Part shown: in pieces, positions 43,337-54,299 of the stretch
Layout of the letters: each line of letters starts with the position of its first letter
Position numbering within the stretch: the stretch's first letter is position 1
From: Gonapodya prolifera JEL478
Taxonomy: Eukaryota > Monoblepharomycota > Monoblepharidomycetes > Monoblepharidales > Gonapodyaceae
Assembly (NCBI GenBank): GCA_001574975.1
Contig: KQ965854.1
Location: forward strand, 49,836 to 113,835
Direction: 5' to 3'
Length of the DNA: 64,000 nucleotides
Position numbers and translations under genes: made by a program
The notes under the pieces: model-generated
Told to the model about the DNA's origin: nothing
Databases searched by the model: none
Seen by the model: the letters and a program-made list of their open reading frames with translations, nothing else

Positions 43337-46300
43337 ATGTCCGAGATCTACAGGCTCGGCGTCGATGTCGGGGGCACATTCACGGACCTTCTGCTCGTCG
43401 AGCAACAGTCTGGATCGACCTGGCGCGCAAAGACACCTTCGACACCCAAAGACCAATCCGTCGGTGTCCTCAACGGAGTCACTGAGATTCTTTCAAAGTA
43501 AGCGTGAAGCAAGGCCGACGCGATCGTGGTCGATCGTCTTCACAGTTTCGGCACGTAGGATCCCGAACGGCGCAAACGTTGTTCTCCACGCCGTCAATCA
43601 CGGCACGACCATCGCCACAAACGCAATCCTTGAGCAGAAAGGCGCGAAAGTCGCCTTGATTGTCACGGAAGGCTTCCAACATGTCCTTCAGCTCAGAAGG
43701 AGTAACATTCCCGGTGGTGAGTCCAAACTGGTCTAGAGAGTCTCAGCGAGTCACTAACAATGCTTGGTAGGTCTTGCGGGATGGATTGTGTGGCCAAAAC
43801 CTGAGCCATTCGGTAAGTGATCGTGTGCGACCGAACCTGTCATCCACCTCCACCAACCATGTCATTGTTACCTTAAAATCATCCAGCCCCGCTTGAGATC
43901 ACCATCCAAGCTCCCGGGCGAATCGCCACAGACGGCTCAATCGTTACGGAGTTCGACAAGAAAGTTCTCGTCGAGCGACTGCAACCACTGATCGACGAGA
44001 AGCCCGACGCTATCACCGTCAGTTTATTGAACTCGTTCGCCAACCCTGCTCAGTGAGTTATGTGTTGCCAAAGCGTATTGAGCGATGGGACGTCTGACGG
44101 TATCCGTCTGCTCCCCCAAACAGCGAACAGGCAGTTCTTGAAGTTCTGGCAGAAGTTCTTCCAGACACTCCTGTCTCACTCTCTTCGGAAGTACTGCCTG
44201 AGGTGCGATCACTTCTAAGCGCTCTCCCCATTTCCTTTCTCTAAATTCCCCCACCGTCTCCTCCCCACCAGCTCATGGAATACGAGCGCACCATGACGAC
44301 CGTCGCCAACTCCTACGTGAAACCGCAGGTCGCCATGTACCTCAACAACCTCCAAAAGTCGCTCGAGGGCAAGACCAAGAACCTCCGGATCCTCCGCTCG
44401 GACGGCGGTCTGTCCTCGGTTGCGCTCGCCAGCAAATTCCCCGTCACGTTGGCACTCTCCGGCCCGGCGGGAGGCGTCACGGGAGTTGTATCCGTCGTGG
44501 CGAACGAGACAAAGTTCAAGAATCTGATCACGCTTGATATGGGCGGAACTAGTACTGATGGTGAGTGAAAACCCCCGAAAGCACTGCGAAATTTTGAGCG
44601 TCACTCACCAATGCCAACTTCGTTCCCATTTCCTCAAAGTCGCCCTCATTCAAAACGGTGTCCCTCGCATCCGTCGCGAAACCGAAATCGGCGATCTTAC
44701 TGTCAAGTCCCCCTCTCTTGACGTGAGGACAGTGGGCGCCGGCGGTGGCTCTCTCGCAAGCGTTCCCGACATCACAAAGGCTCTTCGTGTTGGACCTCAG
44801 AGTGCCGGCGCTGTTCCTGGGCCTGGTACGTTGGGAATTGTGTTGTGACATGATTTTTTTGGTCTGATGATGATGTGTTCTCCTTTCGCGCACTCTGAAA
44901 AGCTGCCTACGGCAAGGGAGGAACCCAAGCGACAGTCACCGACGCCAACGTCGTCCTTGGGTGCCTTCCCGAGTACCTTCTTGGTGGGACCTTCAAACTC
45001 GACATCGAAGCGTCCAACAGGGCTGTCCAAAAGGTGGCCGATGACCTTGGAATCGGACTTTATGAGGCTGCCGAGGGTATTATTCGAATCGCAAACGAGA
45101 CAATGTAAGCACCTTGTTGTGCACTCCGTGGATTCTGCAAGGACTTATTTTTTTACCCCCAGGTACGGCGCCCTCCGTCTCGTATCGGTCGAACAAGGCT
45201 TCGACCCTCGTGAATTCAGTCTTGTCGCGTTCGGCGGAGCGGGTCCACTGCACGCCAACGCTCTTGGCAAGCTCCTCGGCTCGTTCCCCGTCATCGTTCC
45301 GCCATCCCCTGGTGTGCTCTGCGCATGGGGCGACGCTACGACCCTGTTGCGTCACGAAGTCACCGCCACGGTCATCAAGATCGTCTCCAAGACGTCCGTG
45401 GAGGAGTTGCTTGCCGCGTTCGACAGTTTGATCGCGAAAGCGGCGGATGCGATGACGAAGGAGCAGGGTGTGCCGCTTGATAAGCAAGTGAGTAGTTTTG
45501 CTGGGTTTTGGAGATGGGCCGTTTTTGCTGATAGGACTCGTGGAATCGTAGGTGTATCAATATCAAGCGGATCTTCGATATGCGGGCCAGGCCATCACTA
45601 TTCCTGTTGACGTTGATACTTCCAAGCTGAAGAGTGGAGCCGGAATGGACTACATCAAAGAACAAGTAAGCTTCATTCTGTCCCAACAGCAAGTGCTGTG
45701 ATAGCTGAAATATTGTCACATCGGTGCAGTTTGAGGCCGCCCACGAGCAACTCTTCACCTACCGCATCCCGAATGACGCAGAAATCATGAACCTTCGCGT
45801 TGTGGTTGAAGAGATCAGGCCACCGATCAGTGTCAAGAAGCTCGAAAAGGCCACGACTCCGACTCCTCCCAAATCAGCTGCCGCATCCACCACCACACTT
45901 GTCAGCGAGGGTGTGCAGCACAAAGAGTGCCCGATTTGGGATCGCACCCAGCTACTGTTCGGGCACGAAGTCGTGGGACCGTGCGTCATTACCGAGATGG
46001 ATTCCAATACGGTGATCTTGCCGGGGTACAAGGCTGAGATTGATCATGTCGGCAACATTCTTATCTACGAGCTCGCTAAGACGGAGAGCGCGGAGAAAGT
46101 CGGCGAATCAGACTCTGAGGTTGATCGCATGGCTGTTGACATCATCGAGTGGGTGACATTAATTTGATTCGCTGATATTCACTAATGCCTGTCTTTCATC
46201 AGGAGCGCCCTCCGCAATGCCCGTAATGAGATGGACACCCTCATGACTCGCGCCAGTATGAGTCCAGGAATCCGTGAACAGCAAGATGAATTCGTGGGTA

Positions 46301-48964
46301 CAAATCAGTGAAACAACAGACTTGATTTGTGCCGATGAGTTTCTTTGCACCTTTTACAGAACGTTATTGCCGAACCGAGTGGTAAAATGATTGCTGGTGA
46401 GACTTTTCCACTTCATTGTTGCGTTACGGTGTTCTGATGGCCACGAATAATCGCAGGGCAATTCGGGTCATTCATCTCCGATTTCATCGAGCGTTGGACT
46501 GATACGGTCGAAGAGGGCGGTAAGTGGCACAGCTCGATGTGACAGCGCAGCGGTGGTACTCAGTGACTCTGTGGTCTGCCAGATATCTTCATCACAAACG
46601 ACCCTTACTCTGTTGGTGGTGCGATCTCTCACCTTGCCGATTGGCTTATTTTGATGCCAATTCATGTGAACGGAAAGCTCAGTGAGTTGATTTTCACAGT
46701 ACAAAAGCTCTTCGCAGATAATCATTTTCTTCGCCTGAAATTTCCAGTCGCATGGACTGCAAACTTTGGACACATGACGGATTGCGGAGGGTCGACTCCT
46801 GGATCACTTCCTTGCACTGCAACGTCCATTTACCAGGAGGGCATTCAGGTTTGTTGCCGAGAATTTCACTGCGAGCTCCCGATCGCATGCTCATCATCCT
46901 TGCAAAAGATTCCTATTACGAAGCTTGCGTCTGGAGGAGTGATGAACAAGGCTCTCCTCGACGTCATTTATCGGAACATTCGAATCCCCGAGTGGAATAG
47001 AGCGGATCTTTCAGCTCTCATTGCGGCGTGCACACTTGGTACGATTTATCTCAACGTTCGCAAAATCGCCGTTGTCTCACTTCATACTCGAACAGCTGGC
47101 CGAAGAATGACCGAGCTTTACAAGAGATTCGGTGACAAGACTTACTTTGCCGCCATCGAAGAGCTTCTTAACAGGAACAAGAAGGCCATTCAGAACATTA
47201 TTGACCAGGTTAGCCACATTCATTACTTCATGAATCCTTAAATAATGACTTGAACCCGCGCTTCAGGTTATCCCCGAGAGCCCTGTGTACATGGAAGACT
47301 GGATCGATGACGATGGCACTGGCGTTGGTCCTTGGAAAGTGGCATGCACCATGTCGAAGACTAAAGGAAAGCTGAAGTTCGACTTCACCGGGACTTATCG
47401 TAAGAGTTCTTTGTGAGCCTGAACTTAATTTGTAGTTGCTAATCCGACCTGTTTCAGCACAATCGGCGTCTTCTATCAACTTCTATCTCAGTGAAGCGAT
47501 GTTCAAAATGTTTATTGGTATCTACCTTATCACCGTGAGTCTTTCGCTAGATGTGTCTTATGGCTCCATGTTGATCATTTTGTGTTTTTCAGGTGTTGTG
47601 AGTGCAACCTGGGGCGTCATCATGTGCAATCCTCTGGGCCCTAACTTCACATTCTCTCAAAAAGCGACCCGGGCAATGTAGCAAATGACGGATTCCACGA
47701 GCTGGTCGAGACGTACATCCCAGAGGGCTCGATCTTGAAGCCCATCCGACCTGCTGCGCTCTCTTGCCGCACACACTTGCTTGGACGAGTCCTGGACATC
47801 ATCAATGGTCTCCTCGGCCAAAAGGCACCGGAGTTCATGAACGCTGGTGGATTTTCGGACTCACCGCACTTCTACTACTCCGGGTACGGACGAAACCTTT
47901 GCCGGTTGTGGGATGCGGATATTTTTAATCTCACCAACCTTGCAGGTGGCGCCAAGACGGAACTTGGTTCCAGCTGTACCAAATTGCGTTCGGCGGTATT
48001 CCAGGCAGACCCATTGGAGACGGTATGGACGGGCACAGGTGCGTTTCATGGTGTGCCCCACACACTGATTCCTCATAACAATGCAACTTGCTCCACGTCA
48101 ACAGCTTATGGCCTGGAATGCGATCAGTTCCGGGTGAGTTATCCATTCTGCGTAGTTCAAATTGGGTCCCCCTTATTGACACTAACAACAACCCTCGATG
48201 ATTCAGTCGAATATCTGGAGTTGTACTTCCCCCTCCGCATCGAATCTTACAACACTGTCGCAGACACAGGCGGACCTGGGTTCCACCGTGGCGGAAATGC
48301 GTTGTCCTGCGTGTACCGGTTCTTGGAAACCGGCACGATCTCAATCCACGACGACAGGTGGCTGAGCAAGCCATGGGGCGTTGTCGGGGGAGAACCAGCG
48401 TCACGAAGCAAGAAGATCCTTCGGAGATACAGCGTCGACCCAGTCAACCCCCCCGTTTTCTATCTCGGATCCAAAACAGACAACGTGCAAGTGGAGCCCA
48501 ACGACGTGCTCGAGTTCATCACTTGGGGAGGAGGTGGTTGGGGCGATCCTCTGACACGGGCTCCAGAGCTCGTTGCGTTGGAAGTTCGCCGTGGTTTGAT
48601 ATCCAAGGAAGGCGCAAAGCGATATGGAGTTGTATTGACCGAGGATCTTGCGGTCGATGCGGCTGCAACGACCGCTTTCCGGGCTGAGCTGGCACCCAAG
48701 TTGAAGAAACCCGAGGGTGAAGTGTTCCACCGTGGAGGAACCATTCAGGAGCTTGCTGCAAAAGCGTTGGAGGAGACCGGTGTGAAACCGCCGCAGCACC
48801 CTGGTACAACGAGAATGCGTGGACCGCATGTTAACTTGCCGTATGTAAAGGTGAGGATCGTTCGAAAGCAGCTTTGAAGTCGCACTTCCGAGATTGTATT
48901 TAATCGTTCTCTTGATTCATCGTAGGAATGGATTGAGAAGCACAAGTCTGGTAACGTTTATTGA
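43337..48964 (+). CDS. Fused HyuA-HyuB oxoprolinase/hydantoinase
   Basis: ATP-dependent opening of a cyclic amide. The fused form is 5-oxoprolinase in most eukaryotes, returning 5-oxoproline to glutamate in the glutathione cycle. Starts at 43337 with the ATP-binding motif GVDVGGTFTDLLLVE, followed by NHGTTIATNAILE, LSGPAGGVTG, ITLDMGGTSTDVAL (actin-like fold), FSLVAFGGAGPLHA and PGVLCAWGD (end of HyuA). HyuB follows: SALRNARNEMDTLMTRASMS, DIFITNDPYSVGGAISHL, GGVMNKALLD, DFTGT, then PGFHRGGNAL, FITWGGGGWGDPL and the end EWIEKHKSGNVY. About 15-20 short introns; the joins near 46690-46900 and 47560-48130 were not fully worked out, and some apparent breaks there may be introns. Substrate (5-oxoproline versus hydantoin) is not decided by sequence. 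The adjacent amidase remnant would fit amide catabolism. Confidence 0.85.
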
Positions 48965-49129
48965 TGTCGTCGGGTTTCACTTATTCTTGGATGCTTTGTC
49001 AATATAACTTGGTGAAAATCACGCATTGCATTGATTCGAGGATCATATTATGTGCAATATCCACAAACTCGGCCTGCGAACGTTCCAAGCTGAATAAGTT
49101 CATTGCACTGCCTCTCGCCTCATCACCCG

Positions 49130-50530
49130 TCTCAAACACCTCATGCACTACCGGCACCGGCCGCCCCCCTCCCCACCCTCCGCCCAAACACCACACACTC
49201 CAACAAACTATTCCCCGCCAATCTGTTCCTCCCATGTACACCCCCGTGACTTCCCCCGCGGCGAACAACCCCAGCACAGGCTAACCCGTGCTCTTGATCA
49301 CACGCGCGTCCACATCAATCAGCGCGCCGCCCATCGTACAGTGAATCGCGGGCGTGACTTGCGCGACGTGGAGCGGCTCGTCGGGTCGGAACGGTGTCGC
49401 AAAGTGGGTCTTACCGAACGGATCTTTCCCGCGTCCCATGACCATCCACGCGACAGCTTGGCCGTGAACATGGCCGTGCGTGTGTGCTGCTGAGAAGACG
49501 GCGTCGGAGAGGTAGTCCCGCCGGCCGAGCTTGTTGGCGAAGCGTGTACCGGTGGGGTGAGAGGATGGCGCCGCTGGGGGCATGGGGGGCGCGGAAGGGA
49601 GTGAGAAATGGCGAAGGTGAGACGGGACATGAGTTCGGGGTAGGGGTGAAGACTCACTGGGCGCGCAGGCCTGCGAGGAATTTTGTTCGCGCGGTGGGGT
49701 AGGATGGGTCGAATGAAGGCTGCGGTGGAGATTGGTCAGTCGTCATCTTTCATGTCAGCTGTAGTCCGCCGACGCGCTCACCAGTAGGGCTTTCCCGCGC
49801 CGAATTTCGGCAAGACGGTCGTGATCATCGATCACCACATTCCCCCTCCACCACTCCCACTCCCCTCAACTCACTGAACTTGCACACACTTCATATCCAC
49901 AATCTCCCCCCCAATTTTCTCCACAAACTTCACTCCATCCCCCGTGGCCCAATCGCGGTGGGCATGCCCTCCTGCACGCGGGTTCCTCCAAATTTCTTGA
50001 GGAGGGACGAGGCGGACCTGGGAGTGTCTCGACGTGTTCGGAGAGCTCGCCGATGGTGTCGAACCCGGACGGGACGGAGCTTGTCACCCGAGGGTTCTCG
50101 GTGGGTCTCATGGGGTGGCGGCAGTGTCATCACGGGATACGTTGTCGCAAATCGCGACGATTGGAAGAACGATTACTCACCTGGGCACACCGTGTCCCCC
50201 GCACATGCTGATGGCCGACAAGGTGATATTTGCATGCTTCTCCACCCACGCCAACGCGTCTCCCGATTCCTCGACGAGCACTTTGTCCAAGTTGGGGCGC
50301 GACTTTCCGGCACCTGAGACAAGCGTGTCCCTTGTGAAGGTCTCGGTGGAGTCCACGATCCCCTGCTGGACCTGATACTCGGTCAGCCCTTTGATCCCGC
50401 TCGTCGCCTTTGCCGAATTTCCGCCGACGTTCTTCTCGCGCTCTAGGAGAAGTATGCGCGGGGGGCGGCCTTGCCGGCAAGTCCGGCGCCCACAACGATA
50501 ACGTCCACGTCTGGGGAGGATGACTCAAGG
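49130..50530 (-). pseudogene. Fumarate reductase-like flavoprotein (OSM1/FRD1 type), decayed
   Basis: Soluble FAD enzyme that reduces fumarate. Recognisable in order on the minus strand: dinucleotide-binding start VDVIVVGAGLAG, EREKNVGGNSAKATSGIKGL, a stretch TETFTRDTLVSGAGKSRPNL, DALAWVEKHANITLSAISMC with GGHGVPR, then HPxGFDTIGELSEHV-like sequence, VTPAIHCTMGGALIDVDARV, and GLFAAGEVTG. Lesions are several: about ten residues of the Rossmann helix are lost with a frame change after GLAG; mixed frames follow GHGVPR; a TAG stands between STG and PVLGLF near 49281; and one base is missing in the G run after GEVTG, so that GVHGRNRLAGNSLLECVVFG lies in another frame. This is a dead gene. Whether an intact copy exists elsewhere in the genome cannot be told. 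Confidence 0.7.
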
Positions 50531-52105
50531 CGGATTCGGTCCAACTGATTTTGCCCGTTCACCAGAATTTTGAATTTATTCCTGCATCCACGGTAAGACC
50601 ACCAAGCCAGCTCTACGTTCGAAACCCAAATAAAACTATTTGATTGAAAGTAAGTTTCGTCACGCACACGTTCTGAACGCTTTGGCGGACTGTGAAAATT
50701 CCACGGACGAGATAAGCCACTGTGCGAGCCCTATTGCCAATTCAGCGATGTGCCCTTCTTTTTCCGTGGCCAAAGAGACGCAAGGGCAGACCGGCGCCGG
50801 ATTCCACCCTCGAGCGAACCTGCGCCAGAAGCGGGCGGTGACAGGAGGGCGACAGGAGGGACATCAGGCGCAGTGGACGCGTGGAGGACACAGGCGTGGA
50901 CGGGACGGGGGTCGTGGAGGGTGGACTCGGGATGGGAGGAAGCGCCGGACGCCAACGCTCCCGTATTGATGCCCGACCGCGACCCCGCCATTTGTTTATT
51001 CAGGGCTCCCGCTTCGGCTCCACTACCGGTGTCTTGGTGGGCGGGACCAGGTTGGTGAATGGAGCGGAGGGACGCCAAGGACTGGGCGACAGGAGCTTCT
51101 GGCCAGGACGTTCATCAAGACCTTCAGACTTTCCATTCCAGACGCAACGTACGATAACACTCCACGTTGTTCCGCTACCTGTGCGGCCAACCTCATCCTC
51201 CTATCCACCAAGCCAAACGGAACGGAACGGAACAGTTTCATTGGTTTTAAATTTGCACAAAAATGATACAGGAGCGCAAGGGTTTCCCAATCGCGCTCCA
51301 AGCTCCAAAAATTACGTGGCTCGCAAACAAGCGACTTCAGCTTGGTCTGCATCTCTGCAGGACCGTGCAACCACACGGCGCACACAACGGCACACCAAAA
51401 AGTGAGTTCAAAATGCGTGTTGGATAAGCCCCACCCGGCAGACCACGACGAGCGGTCGAATGGTGGGCGAGGCAAAGATCCATTCACCCGTGCAACACAG
51501 CGTAACAGAGATTCGGTGATAACCCCCTAGCCGTCGGACCGCCCTTGTGAGACGGTCTAAAAGTGGCCGGGGGAGGAATGGATTCTTTCAAACCCATCAT
51601 GGGGAGTGCTGTTTCGGCGGGGCTTTATATGAATGGTATGGGGCAAGTGCGGGCGGGGTCCAGCTTGGGACAAGTTCGCGGGCAAGTGCATCAGGGCAAG
51701 GCACCAGCCTCACCGAAACACACATCACCAAGTGGATTGGGAATATCGGATTGGGAATATCGTGAGTGACAATGACTATTTGTCCCTCAGTTCGGGGAGC
51801 TCTACCCTTGCGTCTCAATCTGTCTCAATGGATCATTTTATGATGGTGACAGGCACGGGCAGATCCAAAGGATAGTTGTAACATGATGAGTAACAGTGTC
51901 CACGAAACCGTCACGCCACAAATAAAAGAAAATGTCGGGGTTTATCGGGGTCTTCCCATTTTTAATGCTCCCTCGCGGTGGTGCTCCCTCATTATGACGC
52001 CATTATTTTGAGTCTTTTAACTTTATGACTCCAGCGCCGGTCGGATTCAAATATCCGGCTGCTTATTGACCAAGTTACATTTCCATCTCCATTTCCATCG
52101 ATTCC
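50531..52105. other. Long stretch without a recognisable gene
   Basis: Minus-strand frames at 50731-51078 and 51023-51487 are open but have no family features. The final 100 bp is the promoter of the TauD-type gene. Confidence 0.4.
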
Positions 52106-53450
52106 ATGGCGACTTCTCCATCCTCGTCTCGCGAATACTACCCATCGTCGGTATCCCGGCCCTACACCGAATCGAAGATCAAGCACTTGGCGGGCACAAA
52201 GGCCGATCCCGCCAAGAAGTCTCTCTTCAGCACGGCGAAGCAGGTGGTGGACTACACCCCGGCGATTGGCACGGAGATCGTCGGATTGCAGGTGCGTCCG
52301 AACTTCAATTCACGCGTTATTGGGATCGTCACTTATGCACTGTGTCGACTGTCGCTAGCTGAAAGACCTCAACGAGCAGCAAGCGGAAGACCTCGCACTT
52401 CTCATCGCGGAGCGCGGAGTTGTGTTCTTCCGTGACCAGGACTTGTCGCCCGAACAACAGCGCGAGCTCGGGTTACGTTGGGGTGTGTTTCATTTTAGCT
52501 TCCGGCCACCACTAGTTTTCTCACAGCCCGAACCTCTCTCCCAGGTAACATCAACGCCCAGGTCACCAGCCGCGGCGACCAGGCCCAGCCCTTCCCCTTC
52601 CCCGACGTCCAAGTCTTCCACACCGACAAGAATTCCCTGCAAGCGCCGAACCGATGGCACCAGGACCACTCCGCCAACGAGACGCCAGCATCCATCACGT
52701 TCCTCATTGTCCGTGAAACGCCACCCAACGGAGGCGGGGACACCGTCTGGTCCTCCCTGTACAGCGCCTACGACAAGCTCAGCCCCGCCTTCCGCGAGCG
52801 GCTTGAAGGGCTCGAGACGCTCCAAGAGGGCGCGTACCAGCCTCACGACTCCAGCTACGTGCCCATGCGTGGCACACACCCGCTGATCAGAACCCACCCG
52901 GTCACGGGGTGGAGACACTTATACGTCAACGACTCGTGGGCGAAGCAGGTCAAGGGGTTCAGGAGGGAGGAGAGCGACCTGCTGATTAACTTCCTGCAAC
53001 AACACATTTCTTCTGGAGTTGATTATCAAGTGAGTGAGAGGGTTGAGAGTTCCAACGCGATGGATGTCGAGGATTTCCTAACTCTCGTCACTCTCCTTGT
53101 AGGTCCGCTTTAAATGGACGCCCAACTCGGTCGCCCTCTGGGACAACCGCTCCACCCAACACTCGGCCATCTGGGACTTCTTCCCCGTGACCCGCTAGTA
53201 AGTCTACCTTTCGATTTCCACTCCACACCTTTTTCTTACCCGCTCCCACTCAACCATCAGCGGCACCCGCGTCGTCGTACACGGCGACAAATCCTACTTC
53301 GACCCCAAATCCAAGTCCCGCGCCGAAGCGCTGGGCATTCCAATCACCCCGTCCTGGAGGCGCGATATCGCAAACAAGCTTGAGGATGTCGTGGGAAGGG
53401 ATGCGTGGGTGTTGCAGGGATTCAAGCAGAAGCCGTACGGTTCGTTGTAG
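52106..53450 (+). CDS. TauD/TfdA-type Fe(II)/2-oxoglutarate dioxygenase
   Basis: Non-haem iron dioxygenase of the alpha-ketoglutarate-dependent sulfonate dioxygenase group, common in fungi for scavenging sulfur from taurine or alkyl sulfonates. Five exons from ATG 52106 to TAG 53450, about 360 residues. Seen are IGTEIVGLQLKDLNEQQAED, LLIAERGVVFFRDQDLSPE, the iron pair in NRWHQDHSANE (HxD), the TPPNGGGDTVWSSLYSAYDKL segment, THPVTGWRHLYVN, the distal iron histidine in NRSTQHSAIWDFFP, and the 2-oxoglutarate arginine in RYGTRVVVHGD. All catalytic residues are present and the introns are short (50-70 bp). The substrate is inferred from the family only. No sulfur-metabolism neighbours are present. 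Confidence 0.92.
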
Positions 53451-54299
53451 AACTGTATAATGCACATAGAACATTGTTGTAATAATTGACTGACTCGGTT
53501 GTTCGAAGGAATCGTACAGTGAGGTGACAGCTACGCAAACTCACTCATACCCAAGAAAATGACCCCGCGATTGAAATCGTCTTGGTCCCTCCCGCCGGCA
53601 TGTCGACCCACACCGTCATCGGGTCGTTTCCTACCTTCCCGACCGTGGAGGACTCCCCTGGAGCAGTCCCCTGAGGTAACGTGACACCGACTTTGCAGGA
53701 ATTCGTCTTGGTATGGTGACAGAGGTGAGGACGCCGCTGGCGATGTTGAACGAGGTGGAGATGCCGCAGGTGTCACGGGCTTCGCGGTCCCTGTGAGATG
53801 GTGCATCAAGGGGATGGCGATGGACGAATGACGAAAAGGTGGTGCAGTTCACCAATGGAGAAGCTCAAGATCATCCATTTTGTAGCTGGAGGAGTTCAGC
53901 AAATTGAATGGATCTATTCTCCGTCCTCCAAAAGAACGGACCGCACCTCTGAAGAGGCCACTTCACAAGGGCAAGGTATTTCGCCACAACGACTTCGACC
54001 CATTGCTGCAAGAGAGGCGTCAAGTTGTATTGCCGGCAGTGACAACGGGCTGGTGGGAGTTCAGAATGATTGACATATAACGTCACCAATGAGCCAAGCC
54101 TTGCTCGTCAGAATTCACCTGATTGGTGGAACCTGAGGTCAAAAAGAGACGCGTTACGCCACGTTATGTCACCTGGTGGACGCAGATCATTGCAATCTCA
54201 AATGTGGGGATCATATCTCAGTTTCAAAAGCATTGGAGTGACCCCTTTCGCCTCTCTGTGTAAGATTTGGTCCCATGTCGATGTTCCGAGCTTATACAT
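53451..54299. other. Spacer with weak minus-strand coding signals
   Basis: Minus-strand frames at 53855-53531 (TSFNIASGVLTSVTIPRR; in another frame MTVWVDMPAGGTKTISIAGS) look slightly protein-like but do not join and match nothing known. Otherwise empty. Confidence 0.3.
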
